NCBI RefSeq assembly: GCF_014642675.1
Contig: NZ_BMIS01000013.1
Span: 19,361-83,360, forward strand
Length of the DNA: 64,000 bases
DNA from: Nesterenkonia cremea
GTDB taxonomy: Bacteria > Actinomycetota > Actinomycetes > Actinomycetales > Micrococcaceae
Direction of reading: 5' to 3'
The notes under the pieces are model-generated. The model was not told where the DNA came from. It did not search any database and saw nothing but the letters and a program-made list of their open reading frames with translations. Numbering within the stretch: position 1 is the first letter of the stretch; every line of letters starts with the position of its first letter. Shown here one piece after another: positions 18,148-26,988 of the stretch. Made by a program: the position numbers and the translations under genes.

Positions 18148-19282
18148 CGGAGTCTCCCTTCTCCTTGAGCGCCTCCACCGCCTGCTTCACGGACTGGGCG
18201 TGGTCGGTGGTGGTGACCAGCAGGGCGTCGTCGGTGTCCACCACCACGATGTCCTTGATCCCGATCAGCGCAACCACGCGGTCGGTCTCCGAGACCACCA
18301 CTCCGGACGAAGCGTCGGAATAGACCCGCGAGGAGTCGCCCAGCACCGTCATGTGGTCCTCGTCCTCGGCCGGGTTCAGCCGGGCGATGGCGGCGAAGTC
18401 TCCCACGTCGTCCCAGGTGAAGTACCCAGGGATGACGGCCACATCGCCGGCCGCGGCGGCGGGCTCGGCCACGGCATAGTCGATGGCGGTCTTGGGCAGC
18501 GTCGGCCAGATCCGCTCCATGACCTCCTCCTGCTGATCAGTGCCCCAGGCGGCGGCGATCTCGGTGAGTCCGGCGTGCAGCTCGGGCTCATTGGCCTTCA
18601 GATGCTTCAGCAGCAGGGCCACCGGGGCGACGAACATGCCGGCGTTCCAGAGGTAGGAGCCGCTGTCCACATACTCCTGGGCCTTGGCCTCACCGGGCTT
18701 CTCCACGAACTCGGCCACCTCGCGGGCGCTGGGTGCGCCCTCGACGCTCAGCGCCTGACCCTCACGGATATAGCCGAAGCCGGTGGACGGCGTCGTGGGC
18801 CTGATGCCGATGGTGACGATCCTGCCGGCGGCCGCGGTGACCGCTGCCTCCTTCACGGCCTCCTGGAAGACGTCCACCGGGGCGATGACCTGGTCGGCGG
18901 CGAAGGACCCCATGATGATCGCGGGGTCGCGGCGGTGCAGGATGGCAGCGGCCAGGCCGATGGCGGCCGCCGAGTCCTTGGGCGAGGGCTCAAGCACCAG
19001 GTCGGAACCGTCGAGCTCGGGGATCTGCTCCCGGACCGCATCCCGGTGGGACTCCCCGGTCACCACCATCACCCGGCTGCCGGTCAGCGGGGCCAGCCGT
19101 TCGAAGGTCCCGCGGATCAGAGTGGTCCCGGCTCCGGTGAGGTCGTGGAGGAACTTGGGCGCATTGGCGCGCGAGAGCGGCCAGAGCCTGGTTCCGACCC
19201 CACCGGCGGGGATGACGGTGTAGAAGTTCTGGAGCGCTTGAGTCACTCCACCAGGGTACGGCAGGGCCTGCGGAGCTGACAT
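18137..19282 (-). CDS. manC: mannose-1-phosphate guanylyltransferase
   Basis: This 381 aa nucleotidyltransferase makes GDP-mannose from mannose-1-phosphate and GTP for glycan synthesis. The pyrophosphorylase signature GGVGTRLWPLSRANAPKFL is at the N-terminus. PSPKDSAAAIGLAAA and GSFAADQVI are the next conserved blocks, and VEKPGEAKAQEY and SYLWNAGMF match the sugar-binding region. There is no C-terminal isomerase domain. Two starts are possible: ATG at 19282 and GTG at 19246, the latter with GGTGGA close in front and nearer the usual family length. It heads the minus-strand run manC-amidohydrolase-cdd-deoA-dedA-add-mazG and diverges from sdhCDAB. Confidence 0.9.
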   Translation of the reverse strand: MSAPQALPYPGGVTQALQNFYTVIPAGGVGTRLWPLSRANAPKFLHDLTGAGTTLIRGTFERLAPLTGSRVMVVTGESHRDAVREQIPELDGSDLVLEPSPKDSAAAIGLAAAILHRRDPAIIMGSFAADQVIAPVDVFQEAVKEAAVTAAAGRIVTIGIRPTTPSTGFGYIREGQALSVEGAPSAREVAEFVEKPGEAKAQEYVDSGSYLWNAGMFVAPVALLLKHLKANEPELHAGLTEIAAAWGTDQQEEVMERIWPTLPKTAIDYAVAEPAAAAGDVAVIPGYFTWDDVGDFAAIARLNPAEDEDHMTVLGDSSRVYSDASSGVVVSETDRVVALIGIKDIVVVDTDDALLVTTTDHAQSVKQAVEALKEKGDSDVL

Positions 19283-19319
19283 CGGAGAAGAGCTTTTCCA
19301 TGTTTCACATTCATTGCGA

Positions 19320-19340
19320 TTTTCTACCGCTTGTAGAAAA
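19320..19340. promoter_or_regulatory. perfect palindrome in the manC/sdhC divergent region
   Basis: TTTTCTAC-cgctt-GTAGAAAA is an 8-5-8 perfect inverted repeat. It lies 38 bases before the manC ATG and about 235 before sdhC, in the AT-rich end of a 293-base region with no gene. It is a candidate operator. The rest of the stretch shows no recognisable RNA element. Confidence 0.45.
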
Positions 19341-19575
19341 ACTTCGCCGCTGTGCGTCGTTTCGGCCCTGGACGCACCTTGTGCCTACCATGATCCGCGC
19401 AACAACGCGTCCGGGGCAGCAGCGCGGTCCACGTCACAGACGGCGGTGCCTTACCCTGGTATGAGATCGCACTCGCACCGGCGTCACACGCCCGCACCGC
19501 CGAACGCGATCGACTACGCACCCAAGACAAGGCGGCGCGGAACGCCATGCGACGATGCAGGGAGGTTTGTACACA

Positions 19576-19971
19576 GTGACGCAGACAAAGAGCGCCCCGA
19601 CCGGCCGGGGCACCCTCTACAGAGGCCGCGAAGGAATGTGGTCCTGGGTGGGGCACCGGATCACCGGAGTCGGCATCTTCTTCTTCCTTCTGGTCCACGT
19701 ACTCGACACTTCACTCGTGCGCGTGTCCCCAGATGCCTACGACGCCGTCATCGGCGCGTATAAGCACCCGATCATGATCGTCGGCGAGATCGGCCTGGTG
19801 GGCGCCATCGTCTTCCACGCCTTCAACGGGCTGCGGATCATCCTGGTGGACTTCTGGAAGCAGGGCACCCGCTACCACCGCCAGATGCTCTGGGCCGTGC
19901 TGGCCCTGTGGTTCGTGACCATGGCCGCATTCAGCGTCCGCCACCTGATGCTCTTCGTCCAGGGAGGATGA
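19576..19971 (+). CDS. sdhC: succinate dehydrogenase cytochrome b556 subunit
   Basis: This is a membrane anchor subunit of complex II, 131 aa with three transmembrane helices. Family marks are RGREGMWSWVGHRITGVGIF (quinone-site Ser/Arg region) and the heme-ligand His in VFHAFNGLRI. The chosen start is GTG at 19576, preceded by AGGGAGGT at a spacing of 9; the ATG at 19555 lies upstream of that ribosome site and is less likely. It is the first gene of sdhCDAB, the operon linking the TCA cycle to the respiratory chain. SdhD follows after 7 bases. Confidence 0.93.
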   Translation: MTQTKSAPTGRGTLYRGREGMWSWVGHRITGVGIFFFLLVHVLDTSLVRVSPDAYDAVIGAYKHPIMIVGEIGLVGAIVFHAFNGLRIILVDFWKQGTRYHRQMLWAVLALWFVTMAAFSVRHLMLFVQGG

Positions 19972-19978
19972 CCGAATC

Positions 19979-20485
19979 ATGACGACGACGAACTCTGACT
20001 CACTCCTCCCCGCGCAGGGCATCGAGGCTCCCCGCTCCGGCCGCATCGATCCCAAGTACCTGCGGAACAAGAGCTCCAACGGCAGCTTCGAGATGGCCGC
20101 ATGGGTCTTCATGCGCGTCTCCGGCCTGGCCCTGGTGGTGCTGATCTTCGTCCACCTCTGGGTGAACCTGATGGTCGGCGACGGAATCCACCAGATCGAC
20201 TTCGGCTTCGTGGCCGGCAAGTGGGCCAACCCCGTCTGGCAGTTCTGGGACCTGACCATGCTGTGGCTGGCCATGCTGCACGGCACCAACGGCATGCGCA
20301 CGATCATCAACGACTACGCGGAGAAGGACTCCAGCCGTCTGTGGCTGAAGTCCATCCTGTACGTCAGCTCCACGGTGATCATCATCCTGGGCACCATGGT
20401 GATCTTCACCTTCGAGCCCTGCCTGGTGAACAACGAGACCGGCGAGCTGTTCGACTCCGTGCCGGCGTTCTGCCACGATCTCTGA
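19979..20485 (+). CDS. sdhD: succinate dehydrogenase hydrophobic membrane anchor subunit
   Basis: This second membrane anchor of complex II has 168 aa with three predicted helices: WVFMRVSGLALVVLIFVHLW, the MLWLAMLHGTNGMRTIINDY segment (His candidate heme ligand), and a C-terminal helix, ILYVSSTVIIILGTMVIFTF. The N-terminal 35 residues are polar (TTTNSDSLLPAQGIEAPRSG) and should face the cytoplasm. It begins 7 bases after sdhC, with GGGAGGATGACCGAATC in front of the ATG. It works with SdhC to bind heme b and quinone. Confidence 0.93.
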   Translation: MTTTNSDSLLPAQGIEAPRSGRIDPKYLRNKSSNGSFEMAAWVFMRVSGLALVVLIFVHLWVNLMVGDGIHQIDFGFVAGKWANPVWQFWDLTMLWLAMLHGTNGMRTIINDYAEKDSSRLWLKSILYVSSTVIIILGTMVIFTFEPCLVNNETGELFDSVPAFCHDL

Positions 20486-20542
20486 TCTCGGCGCCGGCAC
20501 CCCTTCTTCACCGCACTGACTGACAGAAAGAGCCCCAAGTTC

Positions 20543-22330
20543 ATGCAGGTTCATAAGTACGACGTGCTCATCGTCGGCGCCGGCGGCGCAGGTATGCGCG
20601 CCGCCATCGAATCCGGCCAGCGTGCGCACACCGCAGTGCTGACCAAGCTCTACCCCACCCGGTCCCACACCGGTGCCGCCCAGGGCGGCATGTGCGCCGC
20701 ACTGGCCAACGTGGAAGAGGACAACTGGGAGTGGCACACCTTCGACACCGTCAAGGGCGGCGACTACCTCGTCGACCAGGACGCGGCCGAGGTCATGGCG
20801 AAGGAAGCCATCGACGCCGTCCTCGACCTGGAGAAGATGGGTCTGCCCTTCAACCGCACTCCTGAGGGCAAGATCGACCAGCGCCGCTTCGGCGGCCACA
20901 CCCGTGACCACGGCAAGGCCGCAGTCCGCCGTGCCTGCTATGCCGCGGACCGCACCGGTCACATGATCCTGCAGACCCTCTACCAGAACTGCGTCAAGCA
21001 CAACGTCGAGTTCTTCAACGAGTACTACGTGCTGGACCTGCTGACGGTGGACGAAGAGGTCACCGCCGAGGACGGCACCACCTACACCCAGAAGAAGACC
21101 GCAGGTGTGGTCTCCTACGATCTGGCCAACGGTGAGATCCACGTCTTCCAGGCCAAGTCGGTGGTCTTCGCCTCCGGCGGTCTGGGCAAGATCTTCAAGA
21201 CCACCTCCAACGCGCACACCCTGACCGGCGACGGCATGGCCATCGCCTACCGCCGGGGCATCCCGCTGGAAGACATGGAGTTCGTCCAGTTCCACCCCAC
21301 CGGTCTGGCCGGCCTGGGCATCCTGCTCTCCGAGGCGGCCCGCGGTGAGGGCGGCATCCTCCGCAACTCGGAGGGTGAGCGCTTCATGGAGCGCTATGCG
21401 CCCACCATCAAGGATCTCGCCCCGCGTGACATCGTGGCCCGCTCTATGGCGAACGAGGTCCGTGAGGGCCGCGGCTGCGGTCCGAACAAGGACTACGTGC
21501 TGCTGGACCTGACCCACCTGGAGCCCGAGCACATCGATGCCAAGCTCCCGGACATCACCGAGTTCGCCCGCACCTACCTGGGTGTGGAGCCCTACACCGA
21601 GCCGGTGCCGGTCTTCCCGACCTGCCACTACGCGATGGGCGGCATCCCGACCAACGTCGAGGCTGAGGTCCTCCAGGACAACGACACTGTGGTCCCGGGC
21701 CTCTACGCCGCCGGCGAGGTCGCCTGCGTGTCCGTCCACGGCTCCAACCGCCTGGGCACCAACTCCCTGCTGGACATCAACGTCTTCGGCAAGCGCGCCG
21801 GCATCGCCGCCGCCGAGTACGCCAACTCTGCCGAGTTCGTGGAGCTGCCGGAGAACCCGGCCGCCTACACCGAGCAGCTGCTCAACGTGGTCCGCGACGG
21901 CCAGGGCGGCGAGCGGGTCGCAACCCTGCGTGCCGAGCTGCAGGAGACCATGGACGCCAACATGCAGGTGTTCCGCTCCGAGCAGACCATCAAGGAGGCG
22001 CTGGCCAAGATCGAAGAGCTGCGCCAGCGCTACCAGAACGTGCAGATCCAGGACAAGGGCAAGCGCTTCAACCTCGACCTGCTCGAGGCTGTGGAGCTCG
22101 GCTTCCTGCTGGACATGGCCGAGGTCATGACCGTGGCTGCGCTGCACCGTCAGGAGTCCCGCGGCGGTCACTACCGCGAGGACTTCCCGGACCGCGACGA
22201 CGACAACTTCATGCTGCACTCGATGCTCTTCAACGACCCCGAGGCCGAGACCGAAGGCACCAAGGGCATCCGCTTCGAGACCAAACCGGTCGTCTTCACC
22301 CGCTACGAGCCGATGGAGCGTAAGTACTGA
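20543..22330 (+). CDS. sdhA: succinate dehydrogenase flavoprotein subunit
   Basis: This is the catalytic subunit of complex II, which oxidises succinate to fumarate with covalently bound FAD. The 595 aa product has the Rossmann opening [19 protein letters not shown], the FAD-His region [14 protein letters not shown], the active-site [31 protein letters not shown], and [20 protein letters not shown]. The closing LPDRDD-like region is also normal ([14 protein letters not shown]). The length is standard. The stop overlaps the sdhB start as TGATG. It lies 57 bases after sdhD, with a GAAAGAG ribosome site. Confidence 0.98.
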   Translation: MQVHKYDVLIVGAGGAGMRAAIESGQRAHTAVLTKLYPTRSHTGAAQGGMCAALANVEEDNWEWHTFDTVKGGDYLVDQDAAEVMAKEAIDAVLDLEKMGLPFNRTPEGKIDQRRFGGHTRDHGKAAVRRACYAADRTGHMILQTLYQNCVKHNVEFFNEYYVLDLLTVDEEVTAEDGTTYTQKKTAGVVSYDLANGEIHVFQAKSVVFASGGLGKIFKTTSNAHTLTGDGMAIAYRRGIPLEDMEFVQFHPTGLAGLGILLSEAARGEGGILRNSEGERFMERYAPTIKDLAPRDIVARSMANEVREGRGCGPNKDYVLLDLTHLEPEHIDAKLPDITEFARTYLGVEPYTEPVPVFPTCHYAMGGIPTNVEAEVLQDNDTVVPGLYAAGEVACVSVHGSNRLGTNSLLDINVFGKRAGIAAAEYANSAEFVELPENPAAYTEQLLNVVRDGQGGERVATLRAELQETMDANMQVFRSEQTIKEALAKIEELRQRYQNVQIQDKGKRFNLDLLEAVELGFLLDMAEVMTVAALHRQESRGGHYREDFPDRDDDNFMLHSMLFNDPEAETEGTKGIRFETKPVVFTRYEPMERKY

Positions 22331-23121
22331 TGAGCACCCCCACCCAAGAAGTCGCAGAACCTGCCTCCAAGATCGATCTGGCCGAGGCCGGCGGTTCCGG
22401 CGGTGAGATCCCCAGCTTCGACATCACACTGAAGGTCCGCCGCTACGATCCCGAGCGCGCCGAGGACGCCTGGTGGGATGAGTGGACTCTCACCATGTAC
22501 GGCACCGACCGTGTGCTGGACGCCCTGCACAAGGTCAAGTGGGAGATCGACGGATCCCTGACCTTCCGCCGCTCCTGCGCCCACGGCATCTGCGGATCCG
22601 ATGCGATGCGCATCAACGGCCGCAACCGCCTGGCCTGCAAGGCGCTGCTGAAGGACCTGGACACCTCCAAGACCATCACGGTGGAGGCCATCAAGGGTCT
22701 TCCCATCGAGAAGGACCTGATCGTGGACATGGAGCCGTTCTTCCAGTCCTACCGCGAGATCATGCCTTTCCTGGTGAACAACTCCCCCGAGCCGACTGCT
22801 GAGCGTCACCAATCCCCGGAGGACCGCGAGCGGTTCGATGACACCACCAAGTGCATCCTGTGTGCTGCCTGCACCAGCTCCTGCCCGGTGTTCTGGACCG
22901 ACGGCCAGTACTTCGGCCCCGCAGCGATCGTGAACGCACACCGCTTCATCTTCGACTCCCGGGACGACGCCGGCGATATGCGCCTGGAGGTCCTCAACGA
23001 CCGTGAGGGAGTGTGGCGCTGCCGCACCACCTTCAACTGCTCGGACGCATGCCCCCGCGGCATCGAGGTCACCAAGGCCATCCAGGAGGTCAAGACGGCT
23101 ATCCTGACCCGCAGCCTCTGA
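22330..23121 (+). CDS. sdhB: succinate dehydrogenase iron-sulfur subunit
   Basis: This electron-transfer subunit of complex II has 263 aa. The plant-type [2Fe-2S] ligands are in RRSCAHGICGSDAM and NRLAC. The [4Fe-4S] and [3Fe-4S] cluster ligands are in CILCAACTSSCPVF and TFNCSDACPRGIEV. The N-terminus has about 20 extra residues (STPTQEVAEPASKIDLAEAG). It shares one base with the sdhA stop and is the last gene of sdhCDAB, followed at once by a strong hairpin. Confidence 0.98.
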   Translation: MSTPTQEVAEPASKIDLAEAGGSGGEIPSFDITLKVRRYDPERAEDAWWDEWTLTMYGTDRVLDALHKVKWEIDGSLTFRRSCAHGICGSDAMRINGRNRLACKALLKDLDTSKTITVEAIKGLPIEKDLIVDMEPFFQSYREIMPFLVNNSPEPTAERHQSPEDRERFDDTTKCILCAACTSSCPVFWTDGQYFGPAAIVNAHRFIFDSRDDAGDMRLEVLNDREGVWRCRTTFNCSDACPRGIEVTKAIQEVKTAILTRSL

Positions 23122-23146
23122 GCGGCTGACCGGCCTCACCGCGCAG

Positions 23147-23184
23147 GCTGAGGGCCCCTGGGACTGTTCCCAGGGGCCCTCAGC
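23147..23184. terminator. strong hairpin terminator after sdhCDAB
   Basis: The arms 23147-23163 and 23168-23184 pair perfectly over 17 bases (GCTGAGGGCCCCTGGGA and complement) around a CTGT loop. A T-rich stretch, TGTATGTTT, follows. It lies 25 bases after the sdhB stop. Confidence 0.88.
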
Positions 23185-23222
23185 TGTATGTTTCTCAATC
23201 ACTCGTCCGGCAGAGGGGAACC

Positions 23223-24247
23223 ATGGATCACTTCGACAGTCCCGCCTTCACCCGTGCCGCCGCACATCTGGCAGAGCTCGGCGTCAATTCCACCAGCTGG
23301 ACCAACATCGTGGTGGCGGCAGAAGCACTGGAGCGGGGCCTGACAGTCCGCCGCTCCCGCACTCAGCCGCGCATGGTGATCGAGCACCGAGGCACGGTGA
23401 AGACGTGGGCGGGAGGAAGCACCAGCCACAACGCGGATCTCGCTGAGCGGATCGCCGCACAGAAGGACGTCGCCTCCCGGTTGCTGCGCAACCAACGCAT
23501 CGGAGCTCCGGAGAACTCCATCTTCGGTCCCGAAGAGACCTCCCGAGCCTGGTCATGGTCCGAGCCTTTCGAACGCACTGTGATCAAACCGGCCAACGGA
23601 AAGCAGGGACGCGAAGTCCACGTCGGTCTGGAGACCGAGGAGCAGTTCCGTGAGGCCTTCCGTCGCGTCGGCTCAGTGACCGAACGGGTGTTGGTCGAAG
23701 AGTTCCGTCCGGGAGTGGAACACCGCTGCCTGATCGTGGACGGAGTCCTGCAGGCCGCCACTCTGCGACGACCAGGCAGCGTGCTCGGCGACGGCCGCTC
23801 AACGGTGGAGCAGCTGGTAGCGGCCAAGAACGCCTCCCGCGGCCGCTATCACCGCAAGCTCCCGCTGGACGAACAGGTCGACGCACATCTGGCACGCGCC
23901 CAGCACACCGCAGAGACACTGTGCCGACGGAGGGCGAACGCGTCTTCCTCCACGCGGTCTCGAACATACGGACCGGTGGCGACGCCATCGATGCCACTGA
24001 TCACGTCAGCGCTGAGGAGCGCGCCGCAATCGAGAAGGCGGCGCGCGCGCTGCCGGGGATGCGCATCGGCGGCCTCGATGTGATCCTCCCCCGCAGGGAG
24101 GGCGACCATCAGGAGCCCTCCGTCATCGAGCTCAACGCCAGCCCGGGCATCGCGATGCACCATTTCCCCTGGGAGGGCACGCCCCGCCCGGTGGCAGCGG
24201 CGGTGCTGGACTCGTTCTTCCCCGGTACGGCCCCCAGCATCATCTAG
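23223..24247 (+). pseudogene. ATP-grasp ligase, frameshifted (cyanophycin/GshF-like ATP-grasp domain)
   Basis: Two reading frames together give one ATP-grasp protein of about 340 aa. The first frame (from ATG 23223, GAGGGGAACC ribosome site) is good to about residue 232, with VIKPANGKQGREVHVGL, VLVEEFRPGVEHRCLIVDG and LGDGRSTVEQLV. The frame then fails near 23919-23921, and the homology-like reading continues one frame over with GERVFLHAVSN, GGDAIDATDHVS and SVIELNASPGIAMHHF, ending at 24247. Reading CTG-GTG in place of CTGTG would restore one frame, so a single base is missing. The GGxAIDxTD and ENxxPGxxxH blocks resemble the ATP-grasp half of cyanophycin synthetase and GshF. A sequencing error cannot be excluded. 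Confidence 0.75.
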
Positions 24248-24281
24248 CGGCAGCCCTTGGCGGCGCCGCTGGCGGCCTCCC

Positions 24282-24557
24282 CTACTCGCCCAAGGCGAAG
24301 CCTGCTTCCAGATCCTGGGAGGAGTAGGTGCGGAACGCGACCATGGTCTCGGTCTCGTAGATGGTGGCCACTTTGGCGATCTTGGCAGGGATGACCTCGC
24401 TGAGGTCCTCAAAGTCCACGGTCTTCACTGTGGCCACCAGGTCCCACTTCCCGGTGACCGAATAGACGGCGTCGACCTCTTCGATATCCGCGATCAGCTG
24501 CGCCGATTCGGGAATCTTATGCGGCTCGGTCTTCATCATGACCAATGCTGTGACCAT
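24282..24557 (-). CDS. stand-alone Lrp/AsnC ligand-binding (RAM) domain protein
   Basis: This 91 aa protein is only the effector-binding half of an Lrp/AsnC regulator, with no helix-turn-helix. The pattern EEVDAVYSVTGKWDLVATVK and the late TETMVAFRTYSS match the beta-alpha-beta RAM fold, which forms dimers and octamers and binds amino acids. Such proteins may modulate full-length Lrp regulators or act as small-molecule sensors. An AGAGGTGAG ribosome site lies before the ATG at 24557. It is monocistronic, between the broken ATP-grasp gene and a YihY protein. Confidence 0.85.
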   Translation of the reverse strand: MVTALVMMKTEPHKIPESAQLIADIEEVDAVYSVTGKWDLVATVKTVDFEDLSEVIPAKIAKVATIYETETMVAFRTYSSQDLEAGFALGE

Positions 24558-24629
24558 TATGGCTGCTCACCTCTCTGCAGGCTTCCGAAGGGACAGCAGG
24601 TGCTGTTCCCTACGAGCCTAGTCGAGAAC

Positions 24630-25751
24630 TCATCTCTGCCGAGTGGGGCCCTTGCGGCGGGCGTGGTCAGAAGCTGCCACGGCGCCCCATGAGGCCGCCA
24701 CGAGGTAGACCAGGCCGAAGAGATAGAAGTAGAAGAAGGCGCCCAGCACGGCGCCGAAACCGCTGAGCAGCGGGTTCGGGCTGTCGGCGAAGTTGGTGAG
24801 CAGCTGAGAGGCGAACAGTCTCAGGACCGAGGACCCGACGCCGGCGATCAGAGCAGCCTGCCACAGGGCGCTCATCGGGATCACCAGCCGGGAGGCCAGG
24901 CGCATCAGCAGCACGGCCACCACCATGTCCAGGCCGAAGGAGATGACCAGGGAGGCGAACCACGTCATCCGCGCCACGATTCCCCCGGAGTCCCACTCGA
25001 GGAGGTCGAAGATCTCCTCGATGAAGGCGTGGCTGGCGAAGCCCAGAAGCGCCGAGGTCAGGGCCACCACCCCCAGCAGGGCCAGGATGCCGAGGTCCCT
25101 CACCTTCACCGCGATGATGTTCTCCGCCATCAGCGGCCGCTCCCAGATGCTGCGCATGCCCGAGCGCAGGCCATGGAGCCAGCTCAACGAGGTGAAGACC
25201 GCCAGGAGGACGGCGATGGTCAGCGAGATGCTGAACCCACCCACGTTGAAGAGAGCGTGGACCTCCTCATCGCTGATCAGCCCGTTCTCTCCGAGCAGGC
25301 CGGGCAGGGCGTTGTTGACCGCACGGATGATCACATCCTGCAGATCAGGGTTATTCCCGATGACGATTCCCGCCACGGAGAATCCGGCCCAGAGCAGAGC
25401 GGCCGCGGAGAAGAACATCATGTAGGCCGCCCCGGCAGCCATGACGGTGCCGTAGCGGAAGAAGAACAGGTTGACCGCCCGGACCGGCCGAGTCCGGTCC
25501 GCCCGGGCCAGCGCCCATCCGACCAGCGCCAGCGCCACAGCTGAAGCGCCGGCACGGTCGCGTCTGCGCCGCCCGAACTCCATCCGAGCCTGCAGCTCGG
25601 CCTGCATGAGCGTCTCGGCGTGCAGAGGGTTCGTCCTCTGCACGGTCTCCTGCGAATCGTCGATCTTCTCGATCCGCGATTTGGCAGCGTCTACCAGGGC
25701 GTTGTGGTGACCGGTCCGCGGCCGCAGCCGACTGGGATTGGTCTGTGGCAC
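24630..25751 (-). CDS. YihY/virulence factor BrkB family membrane protein
   Basis: This is an integral membrane protein of 373 aa with about six transmembrane segments, among them FFFRYGTVMAAGAAYMMFFS, LTIAVLLAVFTSLSWLHGLR and GAVLGAFFYFYLFGLVYLVA. The W-x-x-x-R-SIWER region and the Gly-rich C-terminal helix are typical of the YihY/BrkB family, once misnamed ribonuclease BN; the molecular function is unknown. The N-terminal 70 residues are charged and cytoplasmic. The start is GTG at 25751, 8 bases after the trpS stop, so it is probably translated from the trpS message. Confidence 0.85.
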   Translation of the reverse strand: MPQTNPSRLRPRTGHHNALVDAAKSRIEKIDDSQETVQRTNPLHAETLMQAELQARMEFGRRRRDRAGASAVALALVGWALARADRTRPVRAVNLFFFRYGTVMAAGAAYMMFFSAAALLWAGFSVAGIVIGNNPDLQDVIIRAVNNALPGLLGENGLISDEEVHALFNVGGFSISLTIAVLLAVFTSLSWLHGLRSGMRSIWERPLMAENIIAVKVRDLGILALLGVVALTSALLGFASHAFIEEIFDLLEWDSGGIVARMTWFASLVISFGLDMVVAVLLMRLASRLVIPMSALWQAALIAGVGSSVLRLFASQLLTNFADSPNPLLSGFGAVLGAFFYFYLFGLVYLVAASWGAVAASDHARRKGPTRQR

Positions 25752-25759
25752 TGCTGGGC

Positions 25760-26764
25760 CTAGGACTCCGCCGGCAGGAAGCCGATCTTGTCGTAGGCCT
25801 GAGCCAGCGTCTCAGAGGCCACAGACCGTGCCTTGGCCGCGCCTTTGGCCAGCAGGGCGTCCAGCTCTGCAGGATCACCGAGCAGCTCTTCGGCCCGGTC
25901 CCGGACCGGACCCAGCTTGGCCACGACGACGTCGGCCAGGTCGACCTTCAGGTGCCCGTACATCGTGCCCTCGTACTCGGCCACCAGCTCATCGATGGTC
26001 TTGCCGCTGAGCACCGAGTAGATGCTCAGCAGGTTGGAGACCCCGGGTTTGGCCTCACGGTCGAAGCGAATCTCACTGCCGTCGTCGGTGACCGCAGACT
26101 TGATCTTCTTGGCGATCTTCTTATCGGTGTCCAGGATGTTGAGCAGACCGTTGGGCGACTCTGCAGACTTCGACATCTTGGCCGTCGGGTTCTGCAGATC
26201 GTAGATCCGGGCACCCTCGGCCGGGATGTAGGGCGCAGGCACGCGGAAGGTCTCGCCGTAGCGGTGGTTGAACCGTTGGGCGAGGGTGCGGGTCAGCTCC
26301 ACATGCTGCTTCTGGTCCTCTCCCACCGGGACGCCGTGGGGCTGGTAGAGCAGGATGTCAGCAGCCTGGAGCATCGGGTAGGTGAACAGCCCGACGCCGG
26401 CCGCATCGGCTCCCTGCTTGGCCGACTTGTCTTTGAACTGGGTCATCCGGGAGGCCTCGCCCATCCCGGTGCTGCAGATCATCAACCAGGCCAGCTGGGC
26501 GTGCTCGGGCACATGGGACTGGACGAACAGCGTGGAGCGCTCCGGGTCGATCCCGCCGGCGATGTACTGAGCGGCAGTGCGACGGACTCGCTCGCGCAGC
26601 TCCTCCGGGGGCTGGGCCACGGTGATCGCGTGCATATCCGGGATGAAGAAGAACGTGTCATAGCGCTCCTGCATCTCGACCCAGTTGACGAGCGCGCCGA
26701 GGTAGTTGCCCAGGTGGAGGGAATCAGCCGACGGCTGCATCCCGGAGAGTACGCGCTCGGTCAC
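25760..26764 (-). CDS. trpS: tryptophanyl-tRNA synthetase
   Basis: This class I aminoacyl-tRNA synthetase of 334 aa charges tRNA(Trp). [21 protein letters not shown] contains the HIGH-like motif HLGN, and [12 protein letters not shown] contains [25 protein letters not shown] and [10 protein letters not shown] are further family blocks. I chose GTG at 26764, with GAGGAG seven bases upstream, because it gives the usual N-terminus; the ATG at 26794 adds ten basic residues ([10 protein letters not shown]) that include the ribosome site itself. The YihY gene follows on the same strand. Confidence 0.96.
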   Translation of the reverse strand: MTERVLSGMQPSADSLHLGNYLGALVNWVEMQERYDTFFFIPDMHAITVAQPPEELRERVRRTAAQYIAGGIDPERSTLFVQSHVPEHAQLAWLMICSTGMGEASRMTQFKDKSAKQGADAAGVGLFTYPMLQAADILLYQPHGVPVGEDQKQHVELTRTLAQRFNHRYGETFRVPAPYIPAEGARIYDLQNPTAKMSKSAESPNGLLNILDTDKKIAKKIKSAVTDDGSEIRFDREAKPGVSNLLSIYSVLSGKTIDELVAEYEGTMYGHLKVDLADVVVAKLGPVRDRAEELLGDPAELDALLAKGAAKARSVASETLAQAYDKIGFLPAES

Positions 26765-26899
26765 AGTTCGTCTCCTCAGTCTCGTCATAGCCATGGAGCG
26801 GGGCGGGGCAGACCTGCACCCGCACGCGGGAGTATCGCTGTCAGACTACCAATCCGCGCGTTCTGAGCGAATTTCGGCTCCACAGTCCTGCGGCTCGCA

Positions 26900-26935
26900 G
26901 AGAGCCCCGCGAGGAATTCACCTCGCGGGGCTCTC
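26900..26935. terminator. hairpin terminator after xth
   Basis: The arms 26900-26914 and 26921-26935 (GAGAGCCCCGCGAGG and complement) form a 15-bp perfect stem with an AATTCA loop. It lies 54 bases beyond the xth stop, in the 224-base gap before trpS. Confidence 0.85.
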
Positions 26936-26988
26936 CGACGAGAGTCTCAGCCCGGCCTCTGTGCAGGGCCGCGGCGGAGCTCAGCGCA

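Noticed and set aside
20000..22219. 739-codon frame opposite sdhD/sdhA
   Set aside because: It is antisense to clear sdhA motifs, with repetitive His/Val/Gly/Gln composition typical of a shadow.
24630..25751. Ribonuclease BN annotation for the YihY/BrkB protein
   Set aside because: That name came from an old misassignment; the sequence is a multi-helix membrane protein without nuclease motifs.
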